Part shown: positions 8,636 to 17,836 of the stretch, piece by piece | How the letters are laid out: the number at the start of each line of letters is the position of its first letter | How positions within the stretch are numbered: position 1 is the first letter of the stretch | Origin: Noviherbaspirillum galbum | GTDB taxonomy: Bacteria > Pseudomonadota > Gammaproteobacteria > Burkholderiales > Burkholderiaceae_D | Length of the DNA stretch: 64,000 nucleotides | Assembly: GCF_010974945.1 (NCBI RefSeq) | Contig: NZ_JAAIVB010000035.1 | Coordinates: forward strand, 1 to 64,000 | Reading direction: 5' to 3' | The notes under the pieces: model-generated | The model's database searches: none | What the model was told of the DNA's origin: nothing | What the model saw: the letters and a program-made list of their open reading frames with translations, nothing else | Translations under genes and position numbers: made by a program

Positions 8636-9436
8636 ATGTCCGACATCCTGCAAAAAATCCTCGACGTCAAGGCGGATGAAGTCGCCGCCGCCAAGAAGAA
8701 CCGCGACTTCGCCAGCCTGCGCCGCGACGTGGAAAGCGACCGCGACCTGCGCGCCGGCCTGCGCGGTTTCGAAGCCAGCCTGCGCGGCAAGATCGCCGCC
8801 GGCCAGGCCGGCGTCATCGCCGAGGTGAAGAAGGCCTCGCCTTCGAAAGGCGTGCTGCGCGAACGTTTCCTGCCGGCGCAGATCGCCGAGAGCTATGCCA
8901 GCCACGGCGCGGCCTGCCTGTCGGTGCTGACGGACGTGCAGTTCTTCCAAGGTTCGCCCGCCTACCTGGAGCAGGCGCGCGCCGCCTGCGGCATTCCGGT
9001 GCTGCGCAAGGATTTCATGGTCGACCTGTACCAGGTCTATGAAGCGCGGTCCTGGGGCGCGGACTGCATCCTGCTGATCGTGGCCGCGCTCGACCACGGC
9101 CTGATGGCCGAACTCGAAGCCTGCGCGCTCGACCTCGGCATGAGCGTGCTGGTGGAAGTGCACGACGGCGAGGAACTGGACGCCGCCCTCAAGCTGAAGA
9201 CGCCGCTGCTGGGCATCAACAACCGCAACCTGCGCACCTTCGAGACCTCGCTCGACACCACGCTCGGCCTCCTGCCGCGCATTCCTTCCGACAAGCTGGT
9301 GGTGACCGAATCGGGCATCCTTGCGCCGAACGACGTGAAGCGCATGCGCGACGCGAACGTGCATGCCTTCCTCGTCGGCGAAGCCTTCATGCGCGCGCCG
9401 GAGCCCGGCGTGGAATTGCAGCGGCTTTTCGGCTGA
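8636..9436 (+). CDS. trpC: indole-3-glycerol phosphate synthase
   Basis: A 266-residue TIM-barrel enzyme that decarboxylates and closes CdRP to indole-3-glycerol phosphate. Seen are [12 protein letters not shown] with the catalytic Lys, [46 protein letters not shown] and TESGI. Monofunctional length, so not fused to TrpF. It is the last gene of the unit; trpA, trpB and trpF are not in the window. A strong terminator follows at 9480. Confidence 0.96.
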   Translation: MSDILQKILDVKADEVAAAKKNRDFASLRRDVESDRDLRAGLRGFEASLRGKIAAGQAGVIAEVKKASPSKGVLRERFLPAQIAESYASHGAACLSVLTDVQFFQGSPAYLEQARAACGIPVLRKDFMVDLYQVYEARSWGADCILLIVAALDHGLMAELEACALDLGMSVLVEVHDGEELDAALKLKTPLLGINNRNLRTFETSLDTTLGLLPRIPSDKLVVTESGILAPNDVKRMRDANVHAFLVGEAFMRAPEPGVELQRLFG

Positions 9437-9479
9437 ACCCCGCGGCTGACCCAGAGTCGGCGCGAATGCTCCATGCACG

Positions 9480-9514
9480 AAACGGCCTGACCACGTCAGG
9501 CCGTTTTTCTTTTC
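9480..9514 (+). terminator. intrinsic terminator of the trp operon
   Basis: AAACGGCCTGA at 9480-9490 and TCAGGCCGTTT at 9496-9506 form a perfect 11-bp stem with a 5-nt loop, followed by TTCTTTTC. It lies 44 bp after trpC and overlaps the 3' end of the convergent membrane-protein gene. Confidence 0.92.
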
Positions 9515-9980
9515 ACCGCTCGTCGCTGAGCAAATGGCCGGCGACGAGGCCGACAGCGAGCGCGCCGTAGATGACCGCCAGCGAACGTCCGGACAGGCGC
9601 AATTCATAGCCAGGGGTTAGGCGCTTCGGCACGAGGTAATAATCGGTGACATAGGCGCCTGCGGTCACCAGCGCCGCGCCGACCACCGGCGTCACTGACG
9701 ACGTGTTGCGCTTTCCGCCGAACAGGCGCTCGTAGATCGCCGCCCAGAAGATGCTGGAGGCGTGGTTCAGGAGAAACCCGGTCAGGGTGAATTTCGCCGA
9801 AGCACGATCCTGCCGCCCAGCGTTCTCGTTTCCCCAGACGATGTGGCTGGTGGCGTTGAGCGGCGCGGCATAGGAGTCGGTTTCGCGCTTGCCCGCGAGC
9901 GACGCGGCCAGCGCCGTGGCGATGCCGGCCACCGTGCCGGAAACGAGCGATTTTCCCAGCAGGCCGTTGGCGATGTTCAT
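9513..9980 (-). CDS. small integral membrane protein of unknown function
   Basis: A 155-residue protein with about four hydrophobic segments: residues about 10-28, 66-82, 95-115 and 132-150. Between the first two is a polar loop with ETDSYAAPLNATSHIVWG and the charged GRQDRAS. I do not recognise a named family with confidence; the layout is somewhat like YagU/DUF1440 membrane proteins. The start at 9980 follows GGAG at good spacing, and the longer reading from 10058 is unlikely. It is convergent with the trp unit and follows the M61 peptidase gene on the same strand. Confidence 0.75.
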   Translation of the reverse strand: MNIANGLLGKSLVSGTVAGIATALAASLAGKRETDSYAAPLNATSHIVWGNENAGRQDRASAKFTLTGFLLNHASSIFWAAIYERLFGGKRNTSSVTPVVGAALVTAGAYVTDYYLVPKRLTPGYELRLSGRSLAVIYGALAVGLVAGHLLSDER

Positions 9981-10054
9981 TGGTGTTCTCCATGCGGTGA
10001 AACGCGCCTGCTGTGCCGGGTGTAAAAGCGACATGGCGCGTTGTACAAGGTACA

Positions 10055-10074
10055 GCATCCCGCCGGCGGGATGC
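10055..10074. repeat. 20-bp perfect palindrome downstream of the M61 peptidase gene
   Basis: GCATCCCGCC is followed directly by its reverse complement GGCGGGATGC. It lies between the stop of the M61 gene and the start of the membrane-protein gene, and a TTGTACAAGGTAC stretch is next to it. No T-run follows, so it may be a protein-binding site, a transcript-stabilising hairpin or a dispersed repeat. Confidence 0.45.
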
Positions 10075-10151
10075 CGCCTCCCCGGATGGGAGGCATTTCA
10101 GCGCATGGGAATTGCAAGAGCTGTGCCCAAGGGGACAGCGTGGAGGCTTGT

Positions 10152-11960
10152 TCAGCCCTTCTGCAGCCATTGCCCGCGCTTGCGGACCACGGCAGCCGGC
10201 TTCGTTTCCGCCGCCAGCACGACCTTGGGGGCATCGTCGCGGGCGATCGCCAGCGTGGTGCTGAACAGTTCGTCGCGCCGGAAAGCATGCACCGTGACAA
10301 GGTCGCCGACACGATACCGGCCGAGCAATCCGTCGACATTGGCGTGCGTGACGCGGATGCCGTCGATGGCCACGAGAATGTCGCCTGCCGACAAGCCGGC
10401 CTGGTGCGCAGCGCCATCCTCGTATACGTTTGCCAGCTTGCAGTCATTGCCTTCGCGGCCCGTCTTGACGCCGATCGCCGGCTTGGCGTCCTTGCGGTCG
10501 TCGGCATAGGCGATGCCGAAAGGCGCCAGCAGCTTGTCGAGCGGCAGGTCGTCGGTGCCGTGCACGTGGCGCTCGAAGAAGCGCCTGAGCTTCAGGCCGG
10601 TGACCTCCTCGAACAAGGCTTCGACATCGTCCTCGGCAATGCCCTGCCCCAGGACCTTGCCTTCGTAGAAGTCGCGGCCGTAGCGTTCCCACAGCGCGCG
10701 CATCACGTCGTCGAGCGACCGGCGGCCGCGCGTCTGCTCCCGGATGGTCAGGTCGAAGCCGAGCCCGACCAGCGAACCCTTAGCGTAATAGCTGACGATG
10801 GCGTTCGGCGAATTTTCATCCTGGCGGTAGTACTTGACCCAGGCATCGAAACTCGATTCGGCCACGCTCTGCTTGGTGCGGCCGCTGCCGCGCAGCACGC
10901 CGTTGACCGTCTTGGACAGCAGCTTGCAATAGGCGGCCTCGTCGATCACGCCGGAGCGCACCAGCATCAGGTCGTCGTAGTAGCTGGTGAAGCCTTCGAA
11001 CAGCCAGAGCAGCGCGGTGTAGCCTTCGCTGCGCAGGTCGTAGGGCGCGAACACCGCCGGCTTGATGCGCTTGACGTTCCAGGTATGGAAATACTCGTGG
11101 CTGCACAGGCCGAGGTAGGTGCGGTAGCCGTCGCTCATTTCCTTGCGGCCGGTAACCGGCAGGTCGGCGCGCGAACAGATGAGCGCCGTGGAGGCGCGGT
11201 GTTCGAGGCCGCCGTAGCCGTCGCCCACCGCCATGGTCATGAACACGTAGCGGCGCATCGGCGCGCGCCGGGTCTTCGGTTCGAACAGGGCGATCTGCGC
11301 TTCGCAGATCTTCTTCAGGTCGCCGGACAGCCGCGCCATGTCGAGGTTGGGTACGCGGCCGGTGATGACGATGTCATGCGGCACGCCGTGCGCCTTGAAG
11401 GTCGCCAGCGCGAAGGTGCCCATCTCGACGGGATGGTCGATCAGCTCGTCGTAGTCGGCGGCGACATAGGTGCCGAAGCCGTAGCGCTTCGCCTTCAGTT
11501 CCGGCAGGGCCGTCGCCACCCGCCAGTCGCGGAAGCCGTCACCTTCGGGCGGCCGGATGTCCACGACGTGCTGCATGCCCTCCATGCCCTGCGCCGACAG
11601 GAAGACGCTGGTGCCATTGAAGAAGCCGTGCGTCTGGTCGAGATGGGCGGCGCGCACCGACAGGTCCCAGGCGTAGACCTCGTAGGTCAGCACCAGTGGA
11701 CCCTTGCAGGGCGCGGCCTGCCAGGTGTGCTTGTCGATCTTTTCCAGCAAAACTTCGCTGCCCTTGCCACCCCTGCCCGATTCCGCCCGGATGCGCACGA
11801 TGTTGCGGGCAAACTCGCGGATCATGTAGCTGCCCGGGATCCAGGCCGGCAGCGACACCACCTGGCCGTCGGCGGCGGGCGTCTCGATGGTCAGCGTCAC
11901 CTCGAACAGATGGGCGGCGGGATCCTTGGGGGTGATGACGTAGAAAAGGGCGTTCTTCAT
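10152..11960 (-). CDS. M61-family metallopeptidase with PDZ domain
   Basis: A 602-residue protein of the M61 (glycyl aminopeptidase) family. The N-terminal half is the beta-rich M61 domain (WIPGSYMIREFARN near residues 33-46). The zinc site HEYFHTWNVKRIKP lies near residue 290, with a downstream Glu expected in LLWLFEGFTSYYDD. A PDZ domain near residues 500-570 ends in AGDILVAIDGIRV. No clear signal peptide is seen. The start MKNALFYVITP is preferred over a longer reading at 11996. It is 28 bp downstream of the DUF3429 gene, so the pair may be cotranscribed. Confidence 0.9.
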   Translation of the reverse strand: MKNALFYVITPKDPAAHLFEVTLTIETPAADGQVVSLPAWIPGSYMIREFARNIVRIRAESGRGGKGSEVLLEKIDKHTWQAAPCKGPLVLTYEVYAWDLSVRAAHLDQTHGFFNGTSVFLSAQGMEGMQHVVDIRPPEGDGFRDWRVATALPELKAKRYGFGTYVAADYDELIDHPVEMGTFALATFKAHGVPHDIVITGRVPNLDMARLSGDLKKICEAQIALFEPKTRRAPMRRYVFMTMAVGDGYGGLEHRASTALICSRADLPVTGRKEMSDGYRTYLGLCSHEYFHTWNVKRIKPAVFAPYDLRSEGYTALLWLFEGFTSYYDDLMLVRSGVIDEAAYCKLLSKTVNGVLRGSGRTKQSVAESSFDAWVKYYRQDENSPNAIVSYYAKGSLVGLGFDLTIREQTRGRRSLDDVMRALWERYGRDFYEGKVLGQGIAEDDVEALFEEVTGLKLRRFFERHVHGTDDLPLDKLLAPFGIAYADDRKDAKPAIGVKTGREGNDCKLANVYEDGAAHQAGLSAGDILVAIDGIRVTHANVDGLLGRYRVGDLVTVHAFRRDELFSTTLAIARDDAPKVVLAAETKPAAVVRKRGQWLQKG

Positions 11961-11988
11961 TCTCGGTTCTATCAAAAGTCGGCCGCGG

Positions 11989-12447
11989 TCATCCACGGAC
12001 GTTGGCGGCCATGACGGCCAGGGCCAGCGACGGCACCACCACGCAGGTCAGGCGGAAACGCAGGTCGATCAGCCAGTCGGGCAGGCGATACCAGGGATAG
12101 GTGCGCTTGTCGACCTGATAGGCCGCGATGAAGCCGGCCATCAGCACCGCGTAGCCGAATCCGCCGGTCATGGTCGCCAGCCAGGCGATGAGCGACGGCG
12201 TCACGCCCCACAGCAGGGCGCGCCGGGTCTGTTCGATGGACAGCGTCCCGGACAACATGGTTGCACCCCAATGCAGCCCGCCGAGGAAAGACAGGATGAT
12301 CACGCCATAGGCAAGCTGGCCCTTGATGAAGTCGCCGAGCCAGCTCGGGTCGACCAGCCAGCAGGCGGCCGCGAGGGCGACGAAGGGAATCAGGCCGGCA
12401 TAGCCCAGCAGGTGGGAGAGACGCTTGTTGAGGAAATGGGTATTCAT
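11989..12447 (-). CDS. DUF3429 family membrane protein
   Basis: A 152-residue inner-membrane protein with about five hydrophobic helices; LGYAGLIPFVALAAACWL, YGVIILSFLGGLHWG and the region FGYAVLMAGFIAAYQ are the clearest. The FLGGLHWG motif and the late TYPWYR are typical of DUF3429. No function is established. It is directly upstream of the M61 peptidase gene on the same strand. Confidence 0.85.
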   Translation of the reverse strand: MNTHFLNKRLSHLLGYAGLIPFVALAAACWLVDPSWLGDFIKGQLAYGVIILSFLGGLHWGATMLSGTLSIEQTRRALLWGVTPSLIAWLATMTGGFGYAVLMAGFIAAYQVDKRTYPWYRLPDWLIDLRFRLTCVVVPSLALAVMAANVRG

Positions 12448-12514
12448 CCGATGGCGCGCGCAGGCCGGAACGAAAGACCATAGTGTAGCGGAAGGCGGGA
12501 ATGTCCACCCGGCA

Positions 12515-13099
12515 TCATGTCAGGTCGTCAACCGTGTCGATGTCGCGCGCGATGCCCGGGTCGTCCACCGCGATTTCCATGACAGGATGGCTGCGCAGCA
12601 GGCGGCGCGCGCCCTCGTCGCCGGACAGGCCGAGCAGCGCGTCGAGGTGGTTGCGGTGGAAGGCGACCGGGTTGCCGCGACGGCCCTCGCGGGTCGGTGC
12701 GGCTATGGACGCGCCGCCGCGGATGGCGTCGGCGAGCAGGCGGACGGTGGATGACTGCACATAAGGCATGTCGGCCAGGGCGATGACCCAGCCGTCGGCG
12801 TCTCGCGCCAGGCCGATCGCATGACGCAGGGAAGCACCCATGCCTTCCGATGCCTCGGCGCAGCAGGAGACCTCGCAGCCCGCCGCGCGCAACGCCACGG
12901 CAAGCACATCGGCGCCGGGACGAACCACCGCCAGCACGCGGGGCAAGGCGCCGAGCATGGCGGCGGCGGCGCGGACCGCCACCGTCCCGCCATCGGCCAG
13001 AGGCTGCATCAGCTTGTTGCGCGCGCCCTCCGGATCGAAGCGCGATCCGCGCCCGGCGGCAAGCAGGATGCCGACGACCTGTCCGGACATCCCGCTCAT
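12515..13099 (-). CDS. MobA/MocA-like molybdenum cofactor nucleotidyltransferase
   Basis: A 194-residue NTP-transferase-fold protein with the N-terminal signature GILLAAGRGSRFDPEG.RNKL, an ALADMPYV metal site and GNPVAFHR. It resembles MocA, which attaches CMP to molybdopterin to give the cytosine dinucleotide form used by xanthine-oxidase-family hydroxylases. It is 29 bp downstream of the molybdopterin-binding subunit gene, which supports that role. Two in-frame ATGs (13099 and 13090) lie close together and neither has a strong ribosome site. Confidence 0.85.
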   Translation of the reverse strand: MSGMSGQVVGILLAAGRGSRFDPEGARNKLMQPLADGGTVAVRAAAAMLGALPRVLAVVRPGADVLAVALRAAGCEVSCCAEASEGMGASLRHAIGLARDADGWVIALADMPYVQSSTVRLLADAIRGGASIAAPTREGRRGNPVAFHRNHLDALLGLSGDEGARRLLRSHPVMEIAVDDPGIARDIDTVDDLT

Positions 13100-13128
13100 G
13101 CGGCCGGCCCAGTGATCGTCTTCACGCC

Positions 13129-15372
13129 TCAGGCCGACTTCAAGTCGAAGGGCAGTTGCCGCAGGCGCTTGCCGGTGAGCTTGGCGATCGCATTCGCGAA
13201 GGCCGGGGCCAGCGGCGGCAGGCCGGGTTCGCCCATGCCGGTCGGCGGCTCGGCGGACGGCACGACATGCACCGCGATCTGCGGCATGTCGGGCATGCGC
13301 GCCACGGTGTAATCGTTGAAGTTCTGCTGCTGCACCACGCCATCCTTCAGGGTGATGGCCGCCCCGGGCAGGGTCGTGCCCAGCGCCATCAGTGCCGCGC
13401 CCTGAACCTGCGCCTCGATGCTCATCGGGTTGACGGCGCGGTTGCAATGCACGGCGGCGGTGACCTTGTGCAGCTTCGGCACGCCATCCTTGACCGAGGC
13501 TTCGACCACGTAGGCCACGACCGACTGGAAGGATTCATGCAGCGCCACGCCCCAGGCTTGGCCGGCAGGCAAGGCCTTCTTGCCGTAGCCCGACTTGGCA
13601 ACCGCCAGGTCGAGCGCGGCGAGATGGCGCGGATGCTCGCTGCCGATGAGCTGCTTGCGGTAGGCGACCGGGTCCATGCCGGCGGCCTGCGCTGCCTCGT
13701 CGATCAGGGTTTCCATCACGAAGGCGGTATGGGTCGAGCCGACCGAGCGCCACCACAGGACGGGCACGTTGGCCTTGGCATTGTGCACTGACAGCTTGAG
13801 CGGCACCTTGTAGGGTTCGCCCATGCCTTCGACCATGGTGGCGTCGACGCCGTTCTTGACCATGAAGGGCTCGAAGGGCGTGCCGGCGAGGATGGACTGG
13901 CCGACGATGGTGTGGTTCCAGGCGAGGATGTTGCCCTTGTCATCGAGGCCGAGCTCGGCGCGGTGCAAGTGCGCCGGACGGTAGTAGCCGCCCTTGATGT
14001 CGTCCTCGCGGCTCCAGATGAGCTTCACCGGGCCGCTCTTGCCGGCGGCGCGCCAGGCCTTGGCGACGTTTACCGCTTCGACGATGTAGTCGGAGGTCGG
14101 GACCGCGCGCCGGCCGAAGCCGCCGCCCGCCATCATGGTGTGCAGCGTGACCTGTTCCGGCTTGAGGCCGGCGGTCCGGGCGACCGCGCCCTGGTCGACC
14201 GTCTGGAACTGTGAGCCGGCCCAGACGGTGCAGGCATCGTCCTTCAGGTCGATCACGCAGTTCAGCGGCTCCATCGGCGCATGGGCCAGGTAGGGAAAGC
14301 TGTATTCGGCAACGATCTTCCTGGGGGCGGACGCCAGCTTCGAGATGTCCGCGTCGCGGGCAACGATGCCCGGCGTGGCGGCGAGGCGGCGGTACTCGGC
14401 CATCTGCTGCTCGCTGCTTACCTTCTCGACGGCCGAGGTATCCCACTCCACCACCAGCGCGTCGCGCCCCTGCTTCGCCGGCCAGTAGCCGTCGGCGATG
14501 ACGGCGATGCCGCTGCCGCCGCGGTCTGTCGCGACCTGCACGACCTGCTGCACGCCCTTGATGGCCAATGCCTTGGCGGCGTCGAATTTCGCCACCTTCG
14601 CGCCGAACACCGGCGGCCGCGCCACCACCGCGACCTTCATGCCGGGCAGGCTGTGGTCGATGCCGAATTTCTGCTTGCCGCTCGACTTGTCGCGCGCGTC
14701 GAGGCGCGGCGTGGGGTGGCCGATGAGGCGGAAATCCTTCGGGTCCTTGAGCGCGACCTTGTCCGGAACCGGCTGCTCCATCGCGGCACCGGCGAGCGAA
14801 CCATAGCTTGCCTTCCTGCCGCCCGGGCCGATCACCATGCCCTTGCTGGCGGCGCACTTGTCGGCGGGAACCTTCCACTGCTGGGCAGCGGCGGTGACCA
14901 GCATCGCGCGCGCCTTGGCGCCGATCTCGCGGTACTGCGTGAAGGAATGCGCGACCGAACCCGAACCGCCGGTCATCTGCATGCCGAACAGCGGGTCCTT
15001 GTAGGCATCGCCGGCCGGCGCGAGGTCGGAACGCACCTGCGACCAGTCGGCATCGAGTTCCTCGGCGATCAGCATCGGCAGGCTGGTGTTGACGCCCTGG
15101 CCGAACTCGAGGCGGTTGACGGCGATGGTGACGGTATTGTCCGGCGCGATGCGCAGGAAGGCATTGGGGGCGGTGAGGGCCGAGGGCGCCTGCTGCGCCT
15201 GGGCCCGGGCGAAACGCTGCGCGCCGGGCACGACGAAGCCGATGACCAGGCCCCCGCCCACCACGCCGGCGGCCTTGATGAAGTCGCGGCGCGACACGCC
15301 CGCCGTGCCGGCTTCATCAGCCGAATCATTGACGGCGGACTGCGCGTCCGTCCGCATCCAGTCGATATGCAT
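13129..15372 (-). CDS. molybdopterin-binding subunit of a periplasmic aldehyde/isoquinoline-type hydroxylase
   Basis: A 747-residue xanthine-oxidase-family large subunit resembling IorB (isoquinoline 1-oxidoreductase beta subunit). Residues about 27-55 form a Tat signal with SRRDFIKAAG and a hydrophobic stretch, so export folded with cofactor is expected. Cofactor-binding loops include NRLEFGQGVNTSLP, GGSGSV, MAGGGFGRR and GEPGLPPLAPAFANA, the last near the catalytic Glu region. A GAGGAGAT ribosome site precedes the ATG. The iron-sulfur subunit gene lies 10 bp upstream. The substrate cannot be told; an aldehyde or N-heterocycle is likely. Confidence 0.9.
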   Translation of the reverse strand: MHIDWMRTDAQSAVNDSADEAGTAGVSRRDFIKAAGVVGGGLVIGFVVPGAQRFARAQAQQAPSALTAPNAFLRIAPDNTVTIAVNRLEFGQGVNTSLPMLIAEELDADWSQVRSDLAPAGDAYKDPLFGMQMTGGSGSVAHSFTQYREIGAKARAMLVTAAAQQWKVPADKCAASKGMVIGPGGRKASYGSLAGAAMEQPVPDKVALKDPKDFRLIGHPTPRLDARDKSSGKQKFGIDHSLPGMKVAVVARPPVFGAKVAKFDAAKALAIKGVQQVVQVATDRGGSGIAVIADGYWPAKQGRDALVVEWDTSAVEKVSSEQQMAEYRRLAATPGIVARDADISKLASAPRKIVAEYSFPYLAHAPMEPLNCVIDLKDDACTVWAGSQFQTVDQGAVARTAGLKPEQVTLHTMMAGGGFGRRAVPTSDYIVEAVNVAKAWRAAGKSGPVKLIWSREDDIKGGYYRPAHLHRAELGLDDKGNILAWNHTIVGQSILAGTPFEPFMVKNGVDATMVEGMGEPYKVPLKLSVHNAKANVPVLWWRSVGSTHTAFVMETLIDEAAQAAGMDPVAYRKQLIGSEHPRHLAALDLAVAKSGYGKKALPAGQAWGVALHESFQSVVAYVVEASVKDGVPKLHKVTAAVHCNRAVNPMSIEAQVQGAALMALGTTLPGAAITLKDGVVQQQNFNDYTVARMPDMPQIAVHVVPSAEPPTGMGEPGLPPLAPAFANAIAKLTGKRLRQLPFDLKSA

Positions 15373-15382
15373 GGTGATCTCC

Positions 15383-15841
15383 TCAGGCCAGCGTCTTGGC
15401 CGCATCCTTGATGGCGGCGCGGATGCGCTGGTAGGTGCCGCAGCGGCAGATGTTGCCGCTCATGGCGGCGTCGATGTCGGCATCGCTGGGATTGCGGTTC
15501 CCGCGCAGCAGCGCGGTCGCGCTCATGACTTGCCCGCTCTGGCAGTAGCCGCACTGGGGCACGTCGTGCCTGACCCAGGCTGCCTGCACTGCCTGCCCGA
15601 CCTTGTCGACCTCCATCGCCTCGATGGTAGTGATCTTCTGACCGGCGGCAGCCGAAATCGGCGTGACGCAGGAGCGGATGGCCTCGCCGTTCAGGTGCAC
15701 GGTGCAGGCGCCGCACAAGGCGGCGCCGCAGCCGAACTTGGTGCCGGTCATGTTGAGGTTGTCGCGCAAGGCCCAGAGAATGGGCGTGGATGGATCGGCG
15801 TCCACCTGCATGTCCTTGCCGTTGATGTTGAGTGTAACCAT
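15383..15841 (-). CDS. [2Fe-2S] iron-sulfur subunit of the molybdenum hydroxylase
   Basis: A 152-residue protein with two [2Fe-2S] domains. The plant-type N-terminal cluster ligands are in [13 protein letters not shown], with a further Cys in RSCVTP. The helical C-terminal domain has CGYCQSGQ and NICRCGTY. It passes electrons from the molybdenum site to an acceptor. It resembles IorA. It has no Tat signal, so it probably rides with the large subunit through Tat. AGGAGA precedes the ATG. No FAD subunit gene is present, as in IorAB-type enzymes. Confidence 0.93.
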   Translation of the reverse strand: MVTLNINGKDMQVDADPSTPILWALRDNLNMTGTKFGCGAALCGACTVHLNGEAIRSCVTPISAAAGQKITTIEAMEVDKVGQAVQAAWVRHDVPQCGYCQSGQVMSATALLRGNRNPSDADIDAAMSGNICRCGTYQRIRAAIKDAAKTLA

Positions 15842-15944
15842 GACCTCTCCTATGGTTGTTGCGTTGATGCCGGCGGCGTGAATCGTCCAGGGAATATAAC
15901 GCAATTCCGGCGTAACGCGCAGGCCTGCCGCGGGTTGTCGACGT

Positions 15945-16934
15945 TCAGCGATTGACGTCCACCACCAGCCGTCCGCGCACCTTGCCGGCAAGGATCTCCG
16001 GCGCCCTGGCAATGACGTCGCCGAGCGCGATTTCCTGGGTGATGCGTTCCAGCTTGGCGGCGTCGAGGTCGCGGGCGAGATGTTCCCATGCCTGGACGCG
16101 GCGCGCCTGCGGCGCCATCACGCTGTCGACGCCGATCAGCTTCACGCCGCGCAGGATGAAGGGCGCGACCGAGGCGGGCAGGTCCATGCCCTGCGCCAGG
16201 CCGCAGGCGGTGACCGTGCCGCCGTAGCGGGTCTGGGCGATGGCATTGACGAGGGTATGCGAACCCACGGAGTCCACCACGCCGGCCCAGCGTTCCTTCT
16301 GCAGGGGCTTGCCGGCTTCGGACAGCGCGGCGCGGTCGATGACCTCGGACGCGCCGAGCGCCTGCAGGTATTCCTTTTCCGCCAGCTTGCCGGTGGAAGC
16401 GACGACCCGGTAGCCCCAGCCGGACAGGATGGCGACCGCGACGCTGCCCACGCCGCCGGATGCGCCGGTCACGAGGATCCCGCCGGCATCCGGCTTGACG
16501 CCCTGCTCGCGCAGGGACAGCGCGCACAGCATTGCCGTGTAGCCGGCGGTGCCGATGGCCATCGCGGTGCGCGCGCTCATGCCGTCCGGCAGGCGCACCA
16601 GCCAGTCGCCCTTGAGCTTCGCGCGCTGCGCCAGGCAGCCCATGTGGACCTCGCCCACGCCCCAGCCATTGAGGATGACGCGGTCGCCCGGTTTCCATGC
16701 GGCGTGGCTGGACTCGATGACCTCGCCGGCGCCGTCGATGCCCGGCACCATCGGCCACTTGCGCACGACCGGCGAGCGGCCGGTGATGGCGAGGCCGTCC
16801 TTGAAATTGATGGTGGAGTAATCGACCCGTATCGTGACGTCGCCGTCGGCGGGCAATTGCGCCTCGTCGAGTTCGGTCAGCTGCGCGTCCGTTGCGCCGT
16901 CGTCCTTCTTGCCGAGCAGTATGGCCTTGAACAT
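15945..16934 (-). CDS. acuI: acrylyl-CoA reductase (NADPH)-type MDR oxidoreductase, AcuI/YhdH family
   Basis: A 329-residue medium-chain reductase without the zinc-binding cysteines of alcohol dehydrogenases. Family features are [48 protein letters not shown] and the dinucleotide site [13 protein letters not shown]. AcuI reduces acryloyl-CoA to propionyl-CoA, useful in detoxifying acrylate or degrading 3-hydroxypropionate. A TATAAT at 16985-16990 on the minus strand, just after the dsbC terminator, is a possible -10 element, with an AGGAGAG ribosome site before the ATG. The exact substrate is inferred from family resemblance. Confidence 0.85.
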   Translation of the reverse strand: MFKAILLGKKDDGATDAQLTELDEAQLPADGDVTIRVDYSTINFKDGLAITGRSPVVRKWPMVPGIDGAGEVIESSHAAWKPGDRVILNGWGVGEVHMGCLAQRAKLKGDWLVRLPDGMSARTAMAIGTAGYTAMLCALSLREQGVKPDAGGILVTGASGGVGSVAVAILSGWGYRVVASTGKLAEKEYLQALGASEVIDRAALSEAGKPLQKERWAGVVDSVGSHTLVNAIAQTRYGGTVTACGLAQGMDLPASVAPFILRGVKLIGVDSVMAPQARRVQAWEHLARDLDAAKLERITQEIALGDVIARAPEILAGKVRGRLVVDVNR

Positions 16935-16998
16935 GTCGTCTCTCCTGGTAGTGTCGCGTTGTCTTCTTGTCAGGTGGAGCAAGGATTATAGTGCGCAT

Positions 16999-17034
16999 GA
17001 AAAAAGCGCGCGGCCCGAAGGCGCGCGCGCTTTG
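16999..17034 (-). terminator. intrinsic terminator downstream of dsbC
   Basis: On the minus strand a GC-rich stem (AGCGCGCG... paired with CGCGCGCT) with a TTCG-type loop is followed by six T. It lies 30 bp after the dsbC stop and just ahead of the acuI promoter region. Confidence 0.85.
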
Positions 17035-17063
17035 CTCGACAGGAAGACGTTGCCGCGTTCAGA

Positions 17064-17792
17064 TCATTTGCTTGCCGTCGACGCCAGCTTGGCTTCCAGC
17101 GTCTGCTTGTCGATGGCGCCCGGCACCCGGCTGCCGTCCATGAAGAAGATCGTCGGCGTGCCGGTGATCTTGAGCTTCTGGCCGAGCGCGAACACCTTGT
17201 CGTTGGGCGCGGTGCAGTTGGCGGGCGCGTCCGGCGCGGCCTTGCCCTTGAGCATCCATTCATCCCAGGCTTTCGCGCGGTCGGCGGTGCACCAGATGTT
17301 GCGCGACTTCACCGAGGAATCCTCGGCCAGGATGTTGTACATGAAGGTGTAGACGGTGACGTCGTTCACGTCCGTCAGCGTCTGGCGGAAACGCTTGCAG
17401 TAGCCGCAGTTCGGATCCTCGAACACCGCGATCACGCGCTTGCCGTTGCCCTTGACCGTCTTGAGCGCCGCGTCCAGCGGCAGGTCGGAGAACTTGATCT
17501 TGTTGACTTCGTCGATGCGGGCCTGGGTCAGGTCGGAGCGCGTCTTGAGGTCGATGACGCGGCCCATGAACAGGTAGTCGCCCTTGGCATCGGTATAGAG
17601 GATGTCGCCGCCGACCTTGACTTCGTACAGGCCGCCGTAGGGCGTCTTGGTGACGCTGTCGACCTTCACGCCTTCGCCGAGGCGCGGCTCGATCGTCTTC
17701 CTGATCGCGGCTTCGGTGGTGCCTTCGGCGGCCATGGCCATGCCGGCGGTCATCGTGATGGCGCAGGCGGCGATCAATGTCTTGAGTTTCAT
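17064..17792 (-). CDS. dsbC: thiol:disulfide interchange protein DsbC
   Basis: A 242-residue periplasmic disulfide isomerase. Residues 1-21 form a signal peptide ending AMA. Residues about 22-85 are the dimerisation domain, and the thioredoxin-fold domain carries the active site CGYC at C129-C132 and a cis-Pro in TGTPT. Two more Cys (NIWCTAD, ANCTAP) fit the structural disulfide of DsbC. It is kept reduced by DsbD. It lies 44 bp after the UbiH-type gene and is probably cotranscribed with it. dsbB is also in this window, at 41075. Confidence 0.93.
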   Translation of the reverse strand: MKLKTLIAACAITMTAGMAMAAEGTTEAAIRKTIEPRLGEGVKVDSVTKTPYGGLYEVKVGGDILYTDAKGDYLFMGRVIDLKTRSDLTQARIDEVNKIKFSDLPLDAALKTVKGNGKRVIAVFEDPNCGYCKRFRQTLTDVNDVTVYTFMYNILAEDSSVKSRNIWCTADRAKAWDEWMLKGKAAPDAPANCTAPNDKVFALGQKLKITGTPTIFFMDGSRVPGAIDKQTLEAKLASTASK

Positions 17793-17836
17793 GCGGTTCT
17801 TTCGATGTGGTTCAGGTTGTTCAGGATGTTCGAAGC

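Noticed and set aside
7310-9607. 765-residue open frame on the minus strand opposite trpG, trpD and trpC
   Set aside because: The plus strand encodes three full enzymes with diagnostic motifs. Long antisense frames are common in GC-rich DNA, and the translation is rich in His, Arg, Gly and Ala without any recognisable domain.
10041-12014. 657-residue plus-strand frame opposite the M61 peptidase gene
   Set aside because: The minus strand has the zinc motif and PDZ domain; the plus frame has no recognisable domain.
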